IMG/VR virus record: IMGVR_UViG_3300042884_000653
Coordinates: 1 to 32,357 of that record
Reading direction: 5' to 3' (one strand)
Source of the DNA: a virus
Length of the DNA: 32,357 nt
In this document: piece by piece, positions 13,275-21,446 of the stretch
How the letters are laid out: the number at the start of each line of letters is the position of its first letter
Numbering within the stretch: position 1 is the first letter of the stretch
The notes under the pieces: model-generated
Told to the model about the DNA's origin: nothing
What the model saw: only the letters and a program-made list of their open reading frames with translations
The model's database searches: none
Program-made: the position numbers and the translations under genes

Positions 13275-13303
13275 GCTTGGTTTGCCTAGTCCTAGTGGGA
13301 GAC

Positions 13304-14161
13304 TTAGGCGGCGGCGACGATGAGGCCCATCGTGCCGGAAGTGACGGCCTTCGCGGCTCCGAACATCACCTCGGCGGAGGCGACGATCGCGCGGCTGGAA
13401 GGATCGCTCCAGACGTTGTAGTAGATCGAGAGGCCGATCTGGTCGAGGGTCACCACATCGCTGACGAGCATGCGATCACGCACATGATCCATTGCAGGAG
13501 CGGCGGAGGCAATCGCCAGAGCCTCGGGCGAGCAAGCGAAACCAGCGAGGCGGGTCTGACCGCTGAACTGGTTGGCATAGAACACGCCGTTGTCGAACCC
13601 ATACGCGCCCTTGTCGAGCGTGATCGAGGTCGTCGCGGTCGGGATGATGCCGGAGTAGAGAGTCGGCGAGAGCACGAGGCCCTTGCTGCTGCTCTTGCTC
13701 ACGGAAGCCCACAGCTTGGCGAGGTCGCCAGCGGCGAAGTTCGCGGAAGCAGTGGCTGGAGCGACGACCGCCGCGCCGTAGTTGGCAACGGTGATCGGGG
13801 CGGTGACGATGCTCCAGATCTTGTCGGCGAGAGCATTGAGGTTGATCTTCACCAGCTTCTCGAGCTTGATCGCGCTCTGGATGTCAGAGTAATCAAGGCC
13901 GAAGGGCTGATAGATGTGGTCGAGGGCGACGGTGGCCTTGTCCAGAGTCGTGCCGCCAGTGCTGTTGAAGCTGGTCGGGTTGGTCTGGGTGGAGGCGGTG
14001 GCCGTGGCGATGGGCACCTGGATGGTGTCCTTGGGCTTCTTGACCTCTGAGGAGTGATCCGAGCTAAAAAGCGTCAGGGCGGCCAAGCGATTGGCTAGGA
14101 CCGTCTGCGCCTGCTCCGAGATCGTGGACGCGATAAGCGCGCTGTCGATTGTGTTGGGCAT
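13304..14161 (-). CDS. Major capsid protein, 285 aa
   Basis: Position after a protease/scaffold gene, the Ala/Ser/Thr-rich composition and the motifs QVPIATATA, LDYSDIQSAIKLEKLVK and MFGAAKAVTSG agree with a HK97-fold or P22-like coat protein. The N-terminus has a helical domain (IASTISEQAQTVLANRLAALTL). Length, about 285 residues, is typical. The ATG at 14161 follows an ACCCACC leader lacking a Shine-Dalgarno. A strong hairpin follows the stop. Confidence 0.8.
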   Translation of the reverse strand: MPNTIDSALIASTISEQAQTVLANRLAALTLFSSDHSSEVKKPKDTIQVPIATATASTQTNPTSFNSTGGTTLDKATVALDHIYQPFGLDYSDIQSAIKLEKLVKINLNALADKIWSIVTAPITVANYGAAVVAPATASANFAAGDLAKLWASVSKSSSKGLVLSPTLYSGIIPTATTSITLDKGAYGFDNGVFYANQFSGQTRLAGFACSPEALAIASAAPAMDHVRDRMLVSDVVTLDQIGLSIYYNVWSDPSSRAIVASAEVMFGAAKAVTSGTMGLIVAAA

Positions 14162-14220
14162 GGTGGGTGGGGTTGGGTTGGGGTTTGCTTGGCTTTCCTG
14201 AGAGTTAGTCCCTCATGAAA

Positions 14221-15276
14221 TTAGTTGCGCCTTGCCGCGAAGATCGCGGTCTTGTGCGCCTTGAAAAGTTCGGCTGCGAGCTTCTTGTCGCCTGCCTCGA
14301 CGGCGGCGGCATAAGCCTCGACGGGATTGAATGGGGCGGCCTGTGCGTCCATCTCGATCTCGACATCGGAGGGGAGGAGGCCCACGGCCCGGAGGGCGGT
14401 GCGCTTGATCTCCTCAAGCTTGGCGATGGCCAGATCACGCTTCTCGACTTCAGCCTTCAGCGCGGTGAGATTCCGATGGGCGGTCTCGAGATCGGCGCGG
14501 AGATTGATGACTTCAGCCTTGGTGTTCTCAAAATTAAGAACGACATCGGAGAGCCGGGAGGAGAATCCTTCTGGAAGTTCGGTCACGACATCATCATCTT
14601 TTGCGTCAGGCTCGGCAGGAACTTCCTCGGCCTTCACTTCCTCGACCTTCTCGACGGGGGCCTCGGCAGGGGCGGCTTCCTCGGGGAGGTTCTGAGTCCC
14701 CTCGGGGCCTTTGACTTCGAGTTCGGCGGTGACTTCCTCGACCTTGATCTCCTCGACGGGAGCCTCGGCGGGAACTTCTACGGGGGCGGTTTCGGGTTCG
14801 CTCATAGCTTGAAAAAGGCCGGATGGGTTAGCCGCTGGCTGATCGACCAGTGCCACGGCGTAGATTTCTACAGGCCGGGCGTAACGGTATTCGTCGATCT
14901 CCTCGGAGACCCCGGAGAACTCGATGGAAAGCCCAAAGCTGGAAGGCATCATTTCGGCCATCTCGCAGATGCGCTCATATTCCTCGCCGCTCTTGATGAG
15001 GTGGAAATCAGCGCGGAGTTGGTTGCCGTCGATCACGAAGTCACGAAGGACTCCCTCGATCTCTCCGAAGCCGCTCCCGTGGTCGCTTTTCACCTGGAGG
15101 CCGTCGACGTAGGTCTCAGCGGAAGCCTTGACCATTTCGAGGGATGTCTGGTCGATCCATATGCCGTGACCCTTGGCCTCGACCCCTGCGGTGATGACAG
15201 AGACGCCGCGAAGGACTCCAGCCTCACGGTCAACCCGTGAGCCAGTGGCGGCGGCGAAGAGAGTCAGCTTCTGCAT
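14221..15276 (-). CDS. Prohead protease fused to scaffold, 351 aa
   Basis: Residues 1-155 are a S78/U35-like prohead protease with a likely His66 (SDHGSG), Ser117 (FGLSIEF) and an aspartate near 145. Residues about 158-250 are an Ala/Glu/Pro/Val-rich low-complexity linker (EVPAEAP, VEEIKVEEV) and 250-351 are a coiled coil. The second half looks like a scaffold, so protease and scaffold are one polypeptide. An internal ATG (Met158, 14805) could express scaffold alone, like lambda Nu3 within C. TTTGACA is 17 bases before the ATG at 15276. It lies between portal and capsid, the normal order. Confidence 0.75.
   Translation of the reverse strand: MQKLTLFAAATGSRVDREAGVLRGVSVITAGVEAKGHGIWIDQTSLEMVKASAETYVDGLQVKSDHGSGFGEIEGVLRDFVIDGNQLRADFHLIKSGEEYERICEMAEMMPSSFGLSIEFSGVSEEIDEYRYARPVEIYAVALVDQPAANPSGLFQAMSEPETAPVEVPAEAPVEEIKVEEVTAELEVKGPEGTQNLPEEAAPAEAPVEKVEEVKAEEVPAEPDAKDDDVVTELPEGFSSRLSDVVLNFENTKAEVINLRADLETAHRNLTALKAEVEKRDLAIAKLEEIKRTALRAVGLLPSDVEIEMDAQAAPFNPVEAYAAAVEAGDKKLAAELFKAHKTAIFAARRN
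14803..14805 (-). other. Possible internal start for a free scaffold protein
   Basis: This in-frame ATG opens MSEPETAPVEV. No Shine-Dalgarno precedes it, so use as a start is only suggested by the lambda precedent. Confidence 0.35.
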
Positions 15277-15293
15277 ATTGGAGAAATGCGGAG

Positions 15294-15300
15294 TGTCAAA
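15294..15300 (-). promoter_or_regulatory. TTTGACA element, 17 bases before the protease ATG
   Basis: It overlaps the portal stop codon (15296-15298) and has the longest spacing found. Confidence 0.45.
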
Positions 15301-16783
15301 CGGCGGGGTCAGTCACCGGGTCTGGTGCCGGAGGTGGAACAGGTGATCCGGGCGCAGGAGGAAAGACTTCCTGAACGCTGATCTCGACTCCCTCCTCGGC
15401 GGCGATCTCCATCACACGCTTCTTGCGGCGGACGGCTGCGCGGATGGTATCGTCGAGAACCTTGTCGTGATCCTTCCCCTGCATGTTGTAGAAGTCCTGT
15501 GGGGAGATCTGACCACGGAGCAACATGTCGCTGTAGAGGCGACCATCCCGACCGATGTCCACGCTGACCTTCTGCGGGGCGGTAAACTCGCACCTCCACC
15601 AATCTTTGCCATCGTTCGGCATCGGGAGTCGACCAGCCTCGATCTCCTGCCATACCCAGAACCGCCAGAAGGGGGCGGCAAAGCTCTGGATTATTATCTC
15701 CTGAATGCGGCCAATCGTCTTGGCGGCATCCTCCATGGCGAAGCGCATGGTCGCACCCCCGGCCTCCTCGGGATCGAACAACACCGAGGCAGGCATGTTG
15801 AACCCGTGAGCGATGTCGCGGCGAAGATACTTCAGGAAGGTGTCGAGGTTCGCGGAGGGGTGAGTGTTATTCACCGTCTCAATCGACTCGCCGGGGAGAA
15901 GCCTTGGGACTATCGAACCCTCCATCATCTGGTCACGGGTGACGGTTCCGCTTCCTGTGGAAGTCTTCTGAAGCGAGCTTCCCAGCCCAATGCTCTGCGC
16001 GTCTGGCGACTTGATGATGAAGGCTAGGGAACTAGCTAATTTACTGCTCATCTTCTCATAGCCAAGGATCTCGGTGATGTCCTGGAGGTGATCGGCGGCG
16101 CGGTGGAGCCACGGGCGGGAGCGCACCTGACCGATGCGATCAACCTTCCCAACGCGGGTGAGGTCGTCGGCAGAGATCTCGTTGTATTCGGCATAGTTGC
16201 CGGGGGCCTTCAGAACGCGGTAGCGGGTCGGCGCACCGAGCTTGCTGACCTTCACGCCGTCCACCCATCCATCCTTCACATCCCCGTGAGCCGATCCGAC
16301 GTTCTCGCCCGGCACGATACGGAACATGGCGCGGCCTGAGTTGCTGGTCTGCTTCTGCCAGAAGCAATCGCCAGCGAGGGCCATCTGCTTTACCAAAAGC
16401 TCCTGTGCGTCGTAGAAGTTGACCGACTTGGAGACATCGACGCCAAAAGCGGAATTGCCACAGGCATCCTCGAAAGCCTGCTCTGCCATGCGGTTCCAGT
16501 TCTCATCGGCGGTCTTGGCCTGTGGCACTAGAGGCCCGACGAACTTCGCCACGCCGTCCACCGCACGGGCGGCTAGGCCGATATTCTCATAGAGGAAAAA
16601 CGATTTCTTGGTCTGCTCGATCCGGGCGGAGGGAGTGAGTGCCTTGCTCGCGTCCAAGGTCGGCGTGTAAATCCACATCCGCTGGGGCGATGCGATGCCA
16701 TCAGCAGAGGAGAAGTTGGTTGCCTTCTTCGGGCGACCCGCTCCGGGTCGATAGCCACCACGCTTTGATTTTGGTTCGCTCAT
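15296..16783 (-). CDS. Portal protein, lambda gpB type, 495 aa
   Basis: The protein has features of the lambda-type portal family: an early FFLYENIGLAARAVDGVAKF segment, a GDCFWQKQ region, a long LRRDIAHGFNMPASVLFDPEE helix that in this family forms the crown or stem, and a Trp-rich APFWRFWVWQEIEAG segment. A Pro-rich tail ends the sequence. The ATG at 16783 is chosen because TTTGACA lies 13 bases before it; the GTG at 16795 adds only four residues. The N-terminus contains RGGYRPGAGRPKK, an AT-hook-like motif more typical of terminase small subunits. Confidence 0.8.
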   Translation of the reverse strand: MSEPKSKRGGYRPGAGRPKKATNFSSADGIASPQRMWIYTPTLDASKALTPSARIEQTKKSFFLYENIGLAARAVDGVAKFVGPLVPQAKTADENWNRMAEQAFEDACGNSAFGVDVSKSVNFYDAQELLVKQMALAGDCFWQKQTSNSGRAMFRIVPGENVGSAHGDVKDGWVDGVKVSKLGAPTRYRVLKAPGNYAEYNEISADDLTRVGKVDRIGQVRSRPWLHRAADHLQDITEILGYEKMSSKLASSLAFIIKSPDAQSIGLGSSLQKTSTGSGTVTRDQMMEGSIVPRLLPGESIETVNNTHPSANLDTFLKYLRRDIAHGFNMPASVLFDPEEAGGATMRFAMEDAAKTIGRIQEIIIQSFAAPFWRFWVWQEIEAGRLPMPNDGKDWWRCEFTAPQKVSVDIGRDGRLYSDMLLRGQISPQDFYNMQGKDHDKVLDDTIRAAVRRKKRVMEIAAEEGVEISVQEVFPPAPGSPVPPPAPDPVTDPAV

Positions 16784-16796
16784 GACAGAGCGCACC

Positions 16797-16803
16797 TGTC
16801 AAA
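16797..16803 (-). promoter_or_regulatory. TTTGACA element, 13 bases before the portal ATG
   Basis: It decides in favour of 16783 rather than the GTG at 16795. Confidence 0.55.
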
Positions 16804-16815
16804 AAATCAAAGAAA

Positions 16816-17136
16816 TCAAACCGACATGCGGATGCCGCTGAAGTCGGGACTCGTGCCAAGCTGACGGCCACCGGGGCCTTCATCGATGACCTCCTCAATG
16901 GCGGCGAGAAGGAGATTCGCCGGGGCACTGATCTGTCCGCTCACTCCACCGCCCTGACCTGAGGAGGAGATGATGACGCTCTCATCAACCTTCCCATAGT
17001 GCTCTTCTGACAAGGCATCGAGTTCTGCATTCTCATATTTACTGCCGTTCCATGTCCATGCGGTAAACTTCCGCCTAAGATACTTCTTTACCCCGGAGAG
17101 GTTCTGAAGATGGTTGATTGAGTAGGAGTCGGCCAT
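16816..17136 (-). CDS. Head-tail joining protein, gpW-like position, 106 aa
   Basis: Position between terminase and portal matches lambda gpW. The N-terminus (INHLQNLSGVKKYLRRKF) is helical and basic, the middle is acidic, and a Gly/Ser-rich SSSGQGGGVSG segment near residue 60 precedes an Ala/Leu helix (PANLLLAAIEEVIDEG). I cannot match it to gpW by sequence. TTTGACA stands 13 bases before the ATG at 17136. Confidence 0.5.
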   Translation of the reverse strand: MADSYSINHLQNLSGVKKYLRRKFTAWTWNGSKYENAELDALSEEHYGKVDESVIISSSGQGGGVSGQISAPANLLLAAIEEVIDEGPGGRQLGTSPDFSGIRMSV

Positions 17137-17149
17137 GTAGGCCGCCCCG

Positions 17150-17156
17150 TGTCAAA
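17150..17156 (-). promoter_or_regulatory. TTTGACA element, 13 bases before the gpW-like ATG
   Basis: It lies in the 50-base gap after TerL stops (17187), so it is not part of a neighbouring stop codon. Confidence 0.55.
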
Positions 17157-17186
17157 GGGTCAGAGACGACTGCCGTAAAAGGGTCA

Positions 17187-18980
17187 CTAGGCATCCACGG
17201 AGGCTGGCGCGGAGGGGGTGGCGCGTCCGAAGTTGTTCCTCATGACGGCCCATGCCACGCAGTGGAGCTTGGTGCAGTCGCCGAAGTGGTCATTGGCTAC
17301 TTTCTTCCAGTAGAAGGGGGAGACTCGGGAGTTCTTATTCTCCAGTAACTGCTGGCCGGTGTGCCCCTCGATGAAGTCACGACCGACATCGCTCGGGAGA
17401 TGAAGCTGTGGCGGCAGCCGCTTCTTGATCCTCTCCAGATAGAGGTGGGTCTTCCAGATGGTGTCGCCGTAGGTGTAGAGCAGGATATTCAGCCCCTTGA
17501 TGGTGGTGACGGCGTAGTTTCCGAAGGTGCTCTCTGATCCCTTCGAGGGGTAGTAGAGACCACCCGATTTCGCACAGACGGAGTAGACCCGCTCGGTGAG
17601 GAAGCCCGAATCGATCAGCCCGGCCACCGGCGCGACGATCTCCTCACTGCCCGGCAACTGGTAGCGGCGAGCGGCAAGGAACTCGGGGGAGATCAGATCC
17701 TCGACGGATAGCACGGTGCCGTAGTCCACGACCCAACTCTCTCCCTGGTCATTCCGAGCCTCGACCGACCAGTGAGTCTGCTTCTCGCCGGGATCGGCGC
17801 AGAGTGTCAGGATCGCAGGCGATCCGCCGTCGGTGACCTCCCCGGGGATCTCGCGCAGCCGGTAGCCGCCGCGCAGATCGAGGATGGCATCCTCCTTCAC
17901 GGAGGCGGTGCGGTTCTCGAAGGGGAGCCCTTCGTAGGTATTCCGAAAATCATGGAGCCCTCCGGGGGTGGAGGACTTCTGAAGGAAGAGCTTGGCAAGT
18001 TCCCCCCAAGTCATCTGGGGGGAGTAGAGGGCGGAGATGTGGCAGGAGATATGGTCGCGGGGGGCTAGGGGATTCCCCGCGATCCACCGGCCACCCGAGA
18101 CAAGCTTTCTCTGCATCTCCTGGGGCCAGAGTTCGCCGCACTCGCGGCACTGGTAGCAGGCGGTATCGGCCACGCCGTCCAGATCCCACGCCCCATCCGA
18201 ACCGCGAAGCTCATCCGACCAGCGGACTTGCTCGAACTCTAGGTGCTGCCACTCTCCGCACGAGGGGCAAGCGACATGGTAGCGGTGCTGGCTCCCGGCC
18301 ATGAACTGCGACCAGATCGCCCCGGTCTCGACGGTCGGAGTCGATGCCAGGACGCGCTTGCAGATGGTCCTGTAGAAGTTCGTCCTAGCCATGGCAAGCT
18401 CGAGCGATGGGGCCTCGGTGGCGGAGGCGTCCGGCCACTTGTCAGTTTCATCAGCGAAGAGGTAGCGAATCGCACGACTGGCCAACTGGTTGACGGAGTT
18501 CGACCCGCGAAGTGCCAACGTGCAGGATGTGAAGGCCATTTCCGTTTTCTTCAGCAGATCAGGATCATCTGGAAGGAAGCTTCTCAGCGCGGCACATGAA
18601 CGAATACGCGGCATGAGTTCCCGCTCACTCCATGACTTGGCATTATCAGCGGTCGAGGTGACATAGAGGATCGGGCCGGGATCCTCGGCGATGGCATACT
18701 GGATGAGATTCGCCAGTAGGGTGGTGCCGCCGATCTGGGCACTCTTCACGAAGGTGATCTGCCTGATCTTCCTGTCGCCGAACCAGAGATGAAGCTGGCG
18801 GAGGTAGGGGGTGAAGTCGCAGGAGAACCTCCCAGGGCGCGGCGAGAAGCGCGGATCCAGCACGATCTCCCTCTCTGCCCATGTCAGCGGGTCCGGTCGC
18901 TCCTTTGGCTCCCACATGGAAGCCAGATCGGCCTCAAGCTTCTGGAGTGCCGGTGACATCGGGGGCTGGGGCCTTGGCAT
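17187..18980 (-). CDS. Terminase large subunit, GpA family, 597 aa
   Basis: The ATPase domain shows a degenerate Walker A (VKSAQIGGTT, residues 78-87) and Walker B (FADET, 175-179). A zinc-binding module follows with Cys238-x2-Cys241 and Cys278-x2-Cys281. The nuclease half has LCADPGEKQTHW, with an acidic residue expected for the RNase H-like site. These are features of lambda gpA-type large terminases that cut and package DNA at cos sites. It overlaps TerS by 47 bases. Length is usual for the family (about 600). Confidence 0.9.
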   Translation of the reverse strand: MPRPQPPMSPALQKLEADLASMWEPKERPDPLTWAEREIVLDPRFSPRPGRFSCDFTPYLRQLHLWFGDRKIRQITFVKSAQIGGTTLLANLIQYAIAEDPGPILYVTSTADNAKSWSERELMPRIRSCAALRSFLPDDPDLLKKTEMAFTSCTLALRGSNSVNQLASRAIRYLFADETDKWPDASATEAPSLELAMARTNFYRTICKRVLASTPTVETGAIWSQFMAGSQHRYHVACPSCGEWQHLEFEQVRWSDELRGSDGAWDLDGVADTACYQCRECGELWPQEMQRKLVSGGRWIAGNPLAPRDHISCHISALYSPQMTWGELAKLFLQKSSTPGGLHDFRNTYEGLPFENRTASVKEDAILDLRGGYRLREIPGEVTDGGSPAILTLCADPGEKQTHWSVEARNDQGESWVVDYGTVLSVEDLISPEFLAARRYQLPGSEEIVAPVAGLIDSGFLTERVYSVCAKSGGLYYPSKGSESTFGNYAVTTIKGLNILLYTYGDTIWKTHLYLERIKKRLPPQLHLPSDVGRDFIEGHTGQQLLENKNSRVSPFYWKKVANDHFGDCTKLHCVAWAVMRNNFGRATPSAPASVDA

Positions 18981-19539
18981 TCCAAGGCGCGGAAGCGGAG
19001 GCGGCGGCTAGTTCGCGGAGGATGGCGACCACCTCGTCGCGGACGATCCCTGCTACATCGGACTGAGACTCGATCCGGGCGGCCAGAACGTCGGGAAGGT
19101 TCTCCATCAGGCCCTTCGCCATGGCCATGTTCCCCAGGATGAACTCCGAGACCTTCGAGACCTCGACCAGACGCCCGGCAGCGGTGGCCAGCTTCAGGTT
19201 GTTCTCGGCGACTTGAAGCCAGAGCTTGTGAGCCTCCGATGCCGCCTTGAGGAGGGCACCGAGGGAGTTGAAATTCCCCGCCTCTTCAGTCTTATCACAG
19301 AGGAGAGAGAGCCGGGCATGGCGCACGGCGGCTGCCAACTCCGTCTCCTCAGGGGTCATCGGCTTGGCTGCGGCCTCGGGACGGGCGAAGGCGAAGGTCG
19401 AGTCCTGGGCGCGGGACCGGATGAACTCCCTCCACCGGGGGTCGTCCTTGACCCGCCAGTTCCTGACCGCCCGGACGGAGACGGAGTGAGCGGTGGCGCA
19501 CTCCTCGATGAGCGCGGACTCGTGACGGGAATTCCTCAT
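18934..19539 (-). CDS. Terminase small subunit-like protein, 201 aa
   Basis: The N-terminal HTH (ALIEECATAHSVSVRAVRNWRVKDDP) is like small terminases that recognise packaging sites. The central residues are coiled coil (AELAAAVRHARLSLL) and the C-terminal half is helical and Ala/Ser-rich. It is immediately upstream of TerL and overlaps it by 47 bases. TTTGACA is 13 bases before the ATG at 19539. It is the first gene of the late operon. Confidence 0.7.
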   Translation of the reverse strand: MRNSRHESALIEECATAHSVSVRAVRNWRVKDDPRWREFIRSRAQDSTFAFARPEAAAKPMTPEETELAAAVRHARLSLLCDKTEEAGNFNSLGALLKAASEAHKLWLQVAENNLKLATAAGRLVEVSKVSEFILGNMAMAKGLMENLPDVLAARIESQSDVAGIVRDEVVAILRELAAASASAPWNAKAPAPDVTGTPEA

Positions 19540-19552
19540 GGCTTCCGTTCCG

Positions 19553-19559
19553 TGTCAAA
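19553..19559 (-). promoter_or_regulatory. TTTGACA element, 13 bases before the TerS ATG
   Basis: No gene ends here, so this copy shows that the element is independent of stop codons. The spacer contains the direct repeat GGAACGGAA. Confidence 0.6.
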
Positions 19560-19671
19560 GGAACGGAACGGAAGGGGCGCGGAAGGTCGGGAACTAATCG
19601 GCTTCCCTAACGTTCCAAGCTAATTCACGCAAAAACAACGCCAGTGCGCCCAACCGCGAGGAGGGCGAGGT

Positions 19672-19689
19672 GGTAAGAGATTCCTTACC
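19672..19689. promoter_or_regulatory. Inverted repeat GGTAAG-6-CTTACC
   Basis: This is a perfect six-base dyad. Its core resembles the inner stem of the hairpin at 1254-1268 (GTAAG-GATTG-CTTAC). Confidence 0.4.
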
Positions 19690-19792
19690 GAGGGGGGAGT
19701 CACCGGACGATCCGACGCTCGACGCCGTTTTCTGCCAGTTTCTACTCGAGCGACCGAGAGAAAAACTAGCTGGGATATCAGAATATCGTCAT

Positions 19793-19809
19793 TATCTCCT
19801 TAAGAGATA
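19793..19809. promoter_or_regulatory. Inverted repeat TATCTC-5-GAGATA in AT-rich DNA
   Basis: A perfect six-base dyad lies beside the possible late -10 element. It could be an operator, but nothing proves it. Confidence 0.35.
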
Positions 19810-19874
19810 GTATAAGAGTATGATGGTAAGCTGTTTGAAAGCCTAGGAGATGGTGCGGAAGCATCGTCCAAGCG

Positions 19875-19891
19875 AGGACGTTCATCGTCCT
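19875..19891. repeat. Dyad AGGACG-5-CGTCCT, copy 1
   Basis: A perfect inverted repeat (AGGACGTTCATCGTCCT) recurs identically 73 bases further at 19948-19964. This repeated, symmetrical arrangement is typical of operators or iterons. Confidence 0.65.
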
Positions 19892-19947
19892 CAAAGTAAC
19901 CCAAAACTAAAACCCCACTCCCTTTCTGCTAGATCAATGGCTTATTC

Positions 19948-19964
19948 AGGACGTTCATCGTCCT
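19948..19964. repeat. Dyad AGGACG-5-CGTCCT, copy 2
   Basis: This is the second copy. Its last base touches the stop codon (19964-19966) of the lipoprotein-like gene. Confidence 0.65.
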
Positions 19965-20149
19965 CATTGCTTCTGCCTACCAAGGGCGCGGGGCGGACGG
20001 TGGGATTGAGGCGGATCGGCCTGATCCATGTCCCTAATTGCATCCATCCTACCCATCATATAGGCGGCGAGAAGCAGCTTGGAATCTGGCGATTTAGTGG
20101 ATGAGCATCCGGTGGTAACTATGGCCAGAAAAAGGAAAACCCTGTGCAT
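19964..20149 (-). CDS. Small lipoprotein-like protein, 61 aa
   Basis: Signal peptide MHRVFLFLAIVTTGC with a lipobox-like TTGC and Cys15, then a short helical segment (LLLAAYMMGRMDAIRDM) and a basic, proline-rich tail. It might be a second outer-membrane lipoprotein, but the ATG at 20149 lies inside the terminator hairpin (20139-20170) of the early operon and its hydrophobic residues are encoded by the T-rich tail of that hairpin. So it could also be a chance ORF. Rz1-like roles are not favoured because it lies far from the lysis genes. Confidence 0.4.
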   Translation of the reverse strand: MHRVFLFLAIVTTGCSSTKSPDSKLLLAAYMMGRMDAIRDMDQADPPQSHRPPRALGRQKQ

Positions 20150-20170
20150 GGCCGTAACCTTGCACAGGGT
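20139..20170 (-). terminator. Rho-independent terminator of the early operon
   Basis: A perfect 10-base stem (ACCCTGTGCA/TGCACAGGGT) with a 12-base loop is followed on the minus strand by TTTTCCTTTTTC. It lies 27 bases after the helicase stop. This is the best terminator in the window. Confidence 0.8.
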
Positions 20171-20197
20171 GATCGTTCCGCAACTTCCTTTAAGGCA

Positions 20198-21301
20198 TCA
20201 GCTCACGCGCCACTTCCTGTCATTCTTCCCTCCCACACGCTCGAGCTTCACCGTTCCCAGTTCCTCCCCGAAGCGGAAGACCCGGCCATTGTAGCGGGCA
20301 AAGAGTCGCGACATCTTTGTCCTGGCTGAAGTGTAGATCTCGAACTCCTTGGTCTCCCTGTCCACCTTCCCCTTGATCTGCTCCTCGAAGAGGCCACGGT
20401 TTCGGCAGATCCAGATCACCTCATCGAATGTCACGCCCTCACGGGTGCGGAGTTCAAGGCCATCTTGGAAAATCCCCTCGGCCATCGCCTGCACTAGATC
20501 GCGCATGTCGGCGGCGTCAGGATCGCCGAAGTCCTCGCTCTCTGGCTTCCGCAGCGGATCACCGAAGCCCGCATTCTCCACGATCCCGCCGATCACGCGA
20601 CTCCAGTCCTCGAAGCCAACGAGCCGCGACGAGCAGGCAGGACGACCGGCCTTGTCCCATGCCACGATGAGCGACCAGAGAGCCGAGAGAATGGCGAATC
20701 GCACCTCCGGCCTCGCCAGATACTCAGCCCCCATCGGACGCTCGATCTTACGCGCCTGAGGGTCTGCCTCCTTCTGGAATAAATCGATGAAGATCGAGCG
20801 ACGGGCAATGTCAGAACTGACCTCTGCCTGATTGCTGGTGAACATCAGCATGGTCTGCTTCGCCACCTCATACTTGGCCGACGAGCCGAGCCGACGCACC
20901 GAGACCACCGAGGAAGTGCTGAATTGCTCCAGATATGAGCTATCCAGCTTGTCCTTCACATTGTCGAAGATCACCGAGTCCGACCCCGCCAGCACCTCCG
21001 AGTCCAGCACCTTCTGAAGCTCCTCGCGTTCCTCCGGCAGTGCTCGCATCGCGGCGAAGCCCCTCACCGGCACCTCCACCACCATGGCGAGAAGCGACTT
21101 GCCTGCGGCTGGGCCGTTGGCATTCCAGATGACCAGCGGCACTTGAGCCTGCTCAGGCAGGAGCGAGACCGCGAAGCGCGTTATCATCGCCGCGATCTGA
21201 CAGGAGAGGGATCGTCCCCCATCGTCGGCAAATGGGAACTCGTGGAGGAGATCCGTCAGATAATCGACGGCAGCCTCCTTTGGCATCAGGTCGTAGGTCA
21301 T
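20198..21301 (-). CDS. Replicative helicase, P-loop ATPase part, 367 aa
   Basis: Walker A GPAAGKS (63-69), Walker B VIFDN (110-114) and a sensor-like MLMFTSNQ (151-158) define a P-loop NTPase of the primase-helicase kind. It begins directly with a helical segment and lacks a primase. The ATG at 21301 overlaps the stop of the 47-aa gene (ATGA). In the phage proteins I recall with this domain, the 175-aa upstream product is part of the same polypeptide, so the present helicase looks split. It ends in a winged-helix-like C-terminus (TKMSRLFARYNGRVFRF). Confidence 0.7.
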   Translation of the reverse strand: MTYDLMPKEAAVDYLTDLLHEFPFADDGGRSLSCQIAAMITRFAVSLLPEQAQVPLVIWNANGPAAGKSLLAMVVEVPVRGFAAMRALPEEREELQKVLDSEVLAGSDSVIFDNVKDKLDSSYLEQFSTSSVVSVRRLGSSAKYEVAKQTMLMFTSNQAEVSSDIARRSIFIDLFQKEADPQARKIERPMGAEYLARPEVRFAILSALWSLIVAWDKAGRPACSSRLVGFEDWSRVIGGIVENAGFGDPLRKPESEDFGDPDAADMRDLVQAMAEGIFQDGLELRTREGVTFDEVIWICRNRGLFEEQIKGKVDRETKEFEIYTSARTKMSRLFARYNGRVFRFGEELGTVKLERVGGKNDRKWRVS

Positions 21302-21441
21302 GGTTTGTGCGTGTTTTGTTTTGGTTTTTCTTCCTTCTTCTTCCAGTTGATCGCCGCATACCGGCGGCGATACTCCTTTGAGAAATTATTTCTTGGCGCA
21401 TCGCCCTTGCCGTTCTCGGCTCGGTTCTTCTTGTTCTCCAT
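21298..21441 (-). CDS. 47-aa basic protein between the two helicase parts
   Basis: A Lys/Arg/Asn-rich peptide (MENKKNRAENGKGDAP and NNFSKEYRRRYAAINWKKKEEK) ends in an ATGA overlap with the helicase. Part of it, SKEYRRRYAAINWKKK, resembles the basic motif next to HNH endonuclease domains. Its place exactly between two halves of a helicase is unusual. A DNA-binding accessory, or remains of an intron endonuclease, are possible. Confidence 0.5.
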   Translation of the reverse strand: MENKKNRAENGKGDAPRNNFSKEYRRRYAAINWKKKEEKPKQNTHKP

Positions 21442-21446
21442 GACGC

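Larger units (their letters stand above)
19560..19963. other. Non-coding control region between early and late operons
   Basis: No convincing gene lies here. The sequence turns AT-rich at about 19770-19850 and holds inverted repeats at 19672-19689 and 19793-19809 and two copies of a dyad at 19875-19891 and 19948-19964. It is the likely site of the late promoter and perhaps of an origin or cos site. A possible -10 TATACT lies on the minus strand near 19810. Confidence 0.5.

Noticed and set aside
13277-14050. Plus-strand ORF of 257 codons over the major capsid gene
   Set aside because: Antisense shadow; the minus-strand capsid fits gene order and composition.
14215-15240. Plus-strand ORF of 341 codons over the protease/scaffold gene
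   Set aside because: Antisense shadow of GC-rich coding DNA; its Gly/Leu/Asp-rich sequence reflects codons of the acidic scaffold on the other strand.
9976-19559. TTGACA copies as ordinary sigma-70 -35 boxes
   Set aside because: At a 13-17 base distance from the start codon there is no room for a -10 box and transcription start before the gene.
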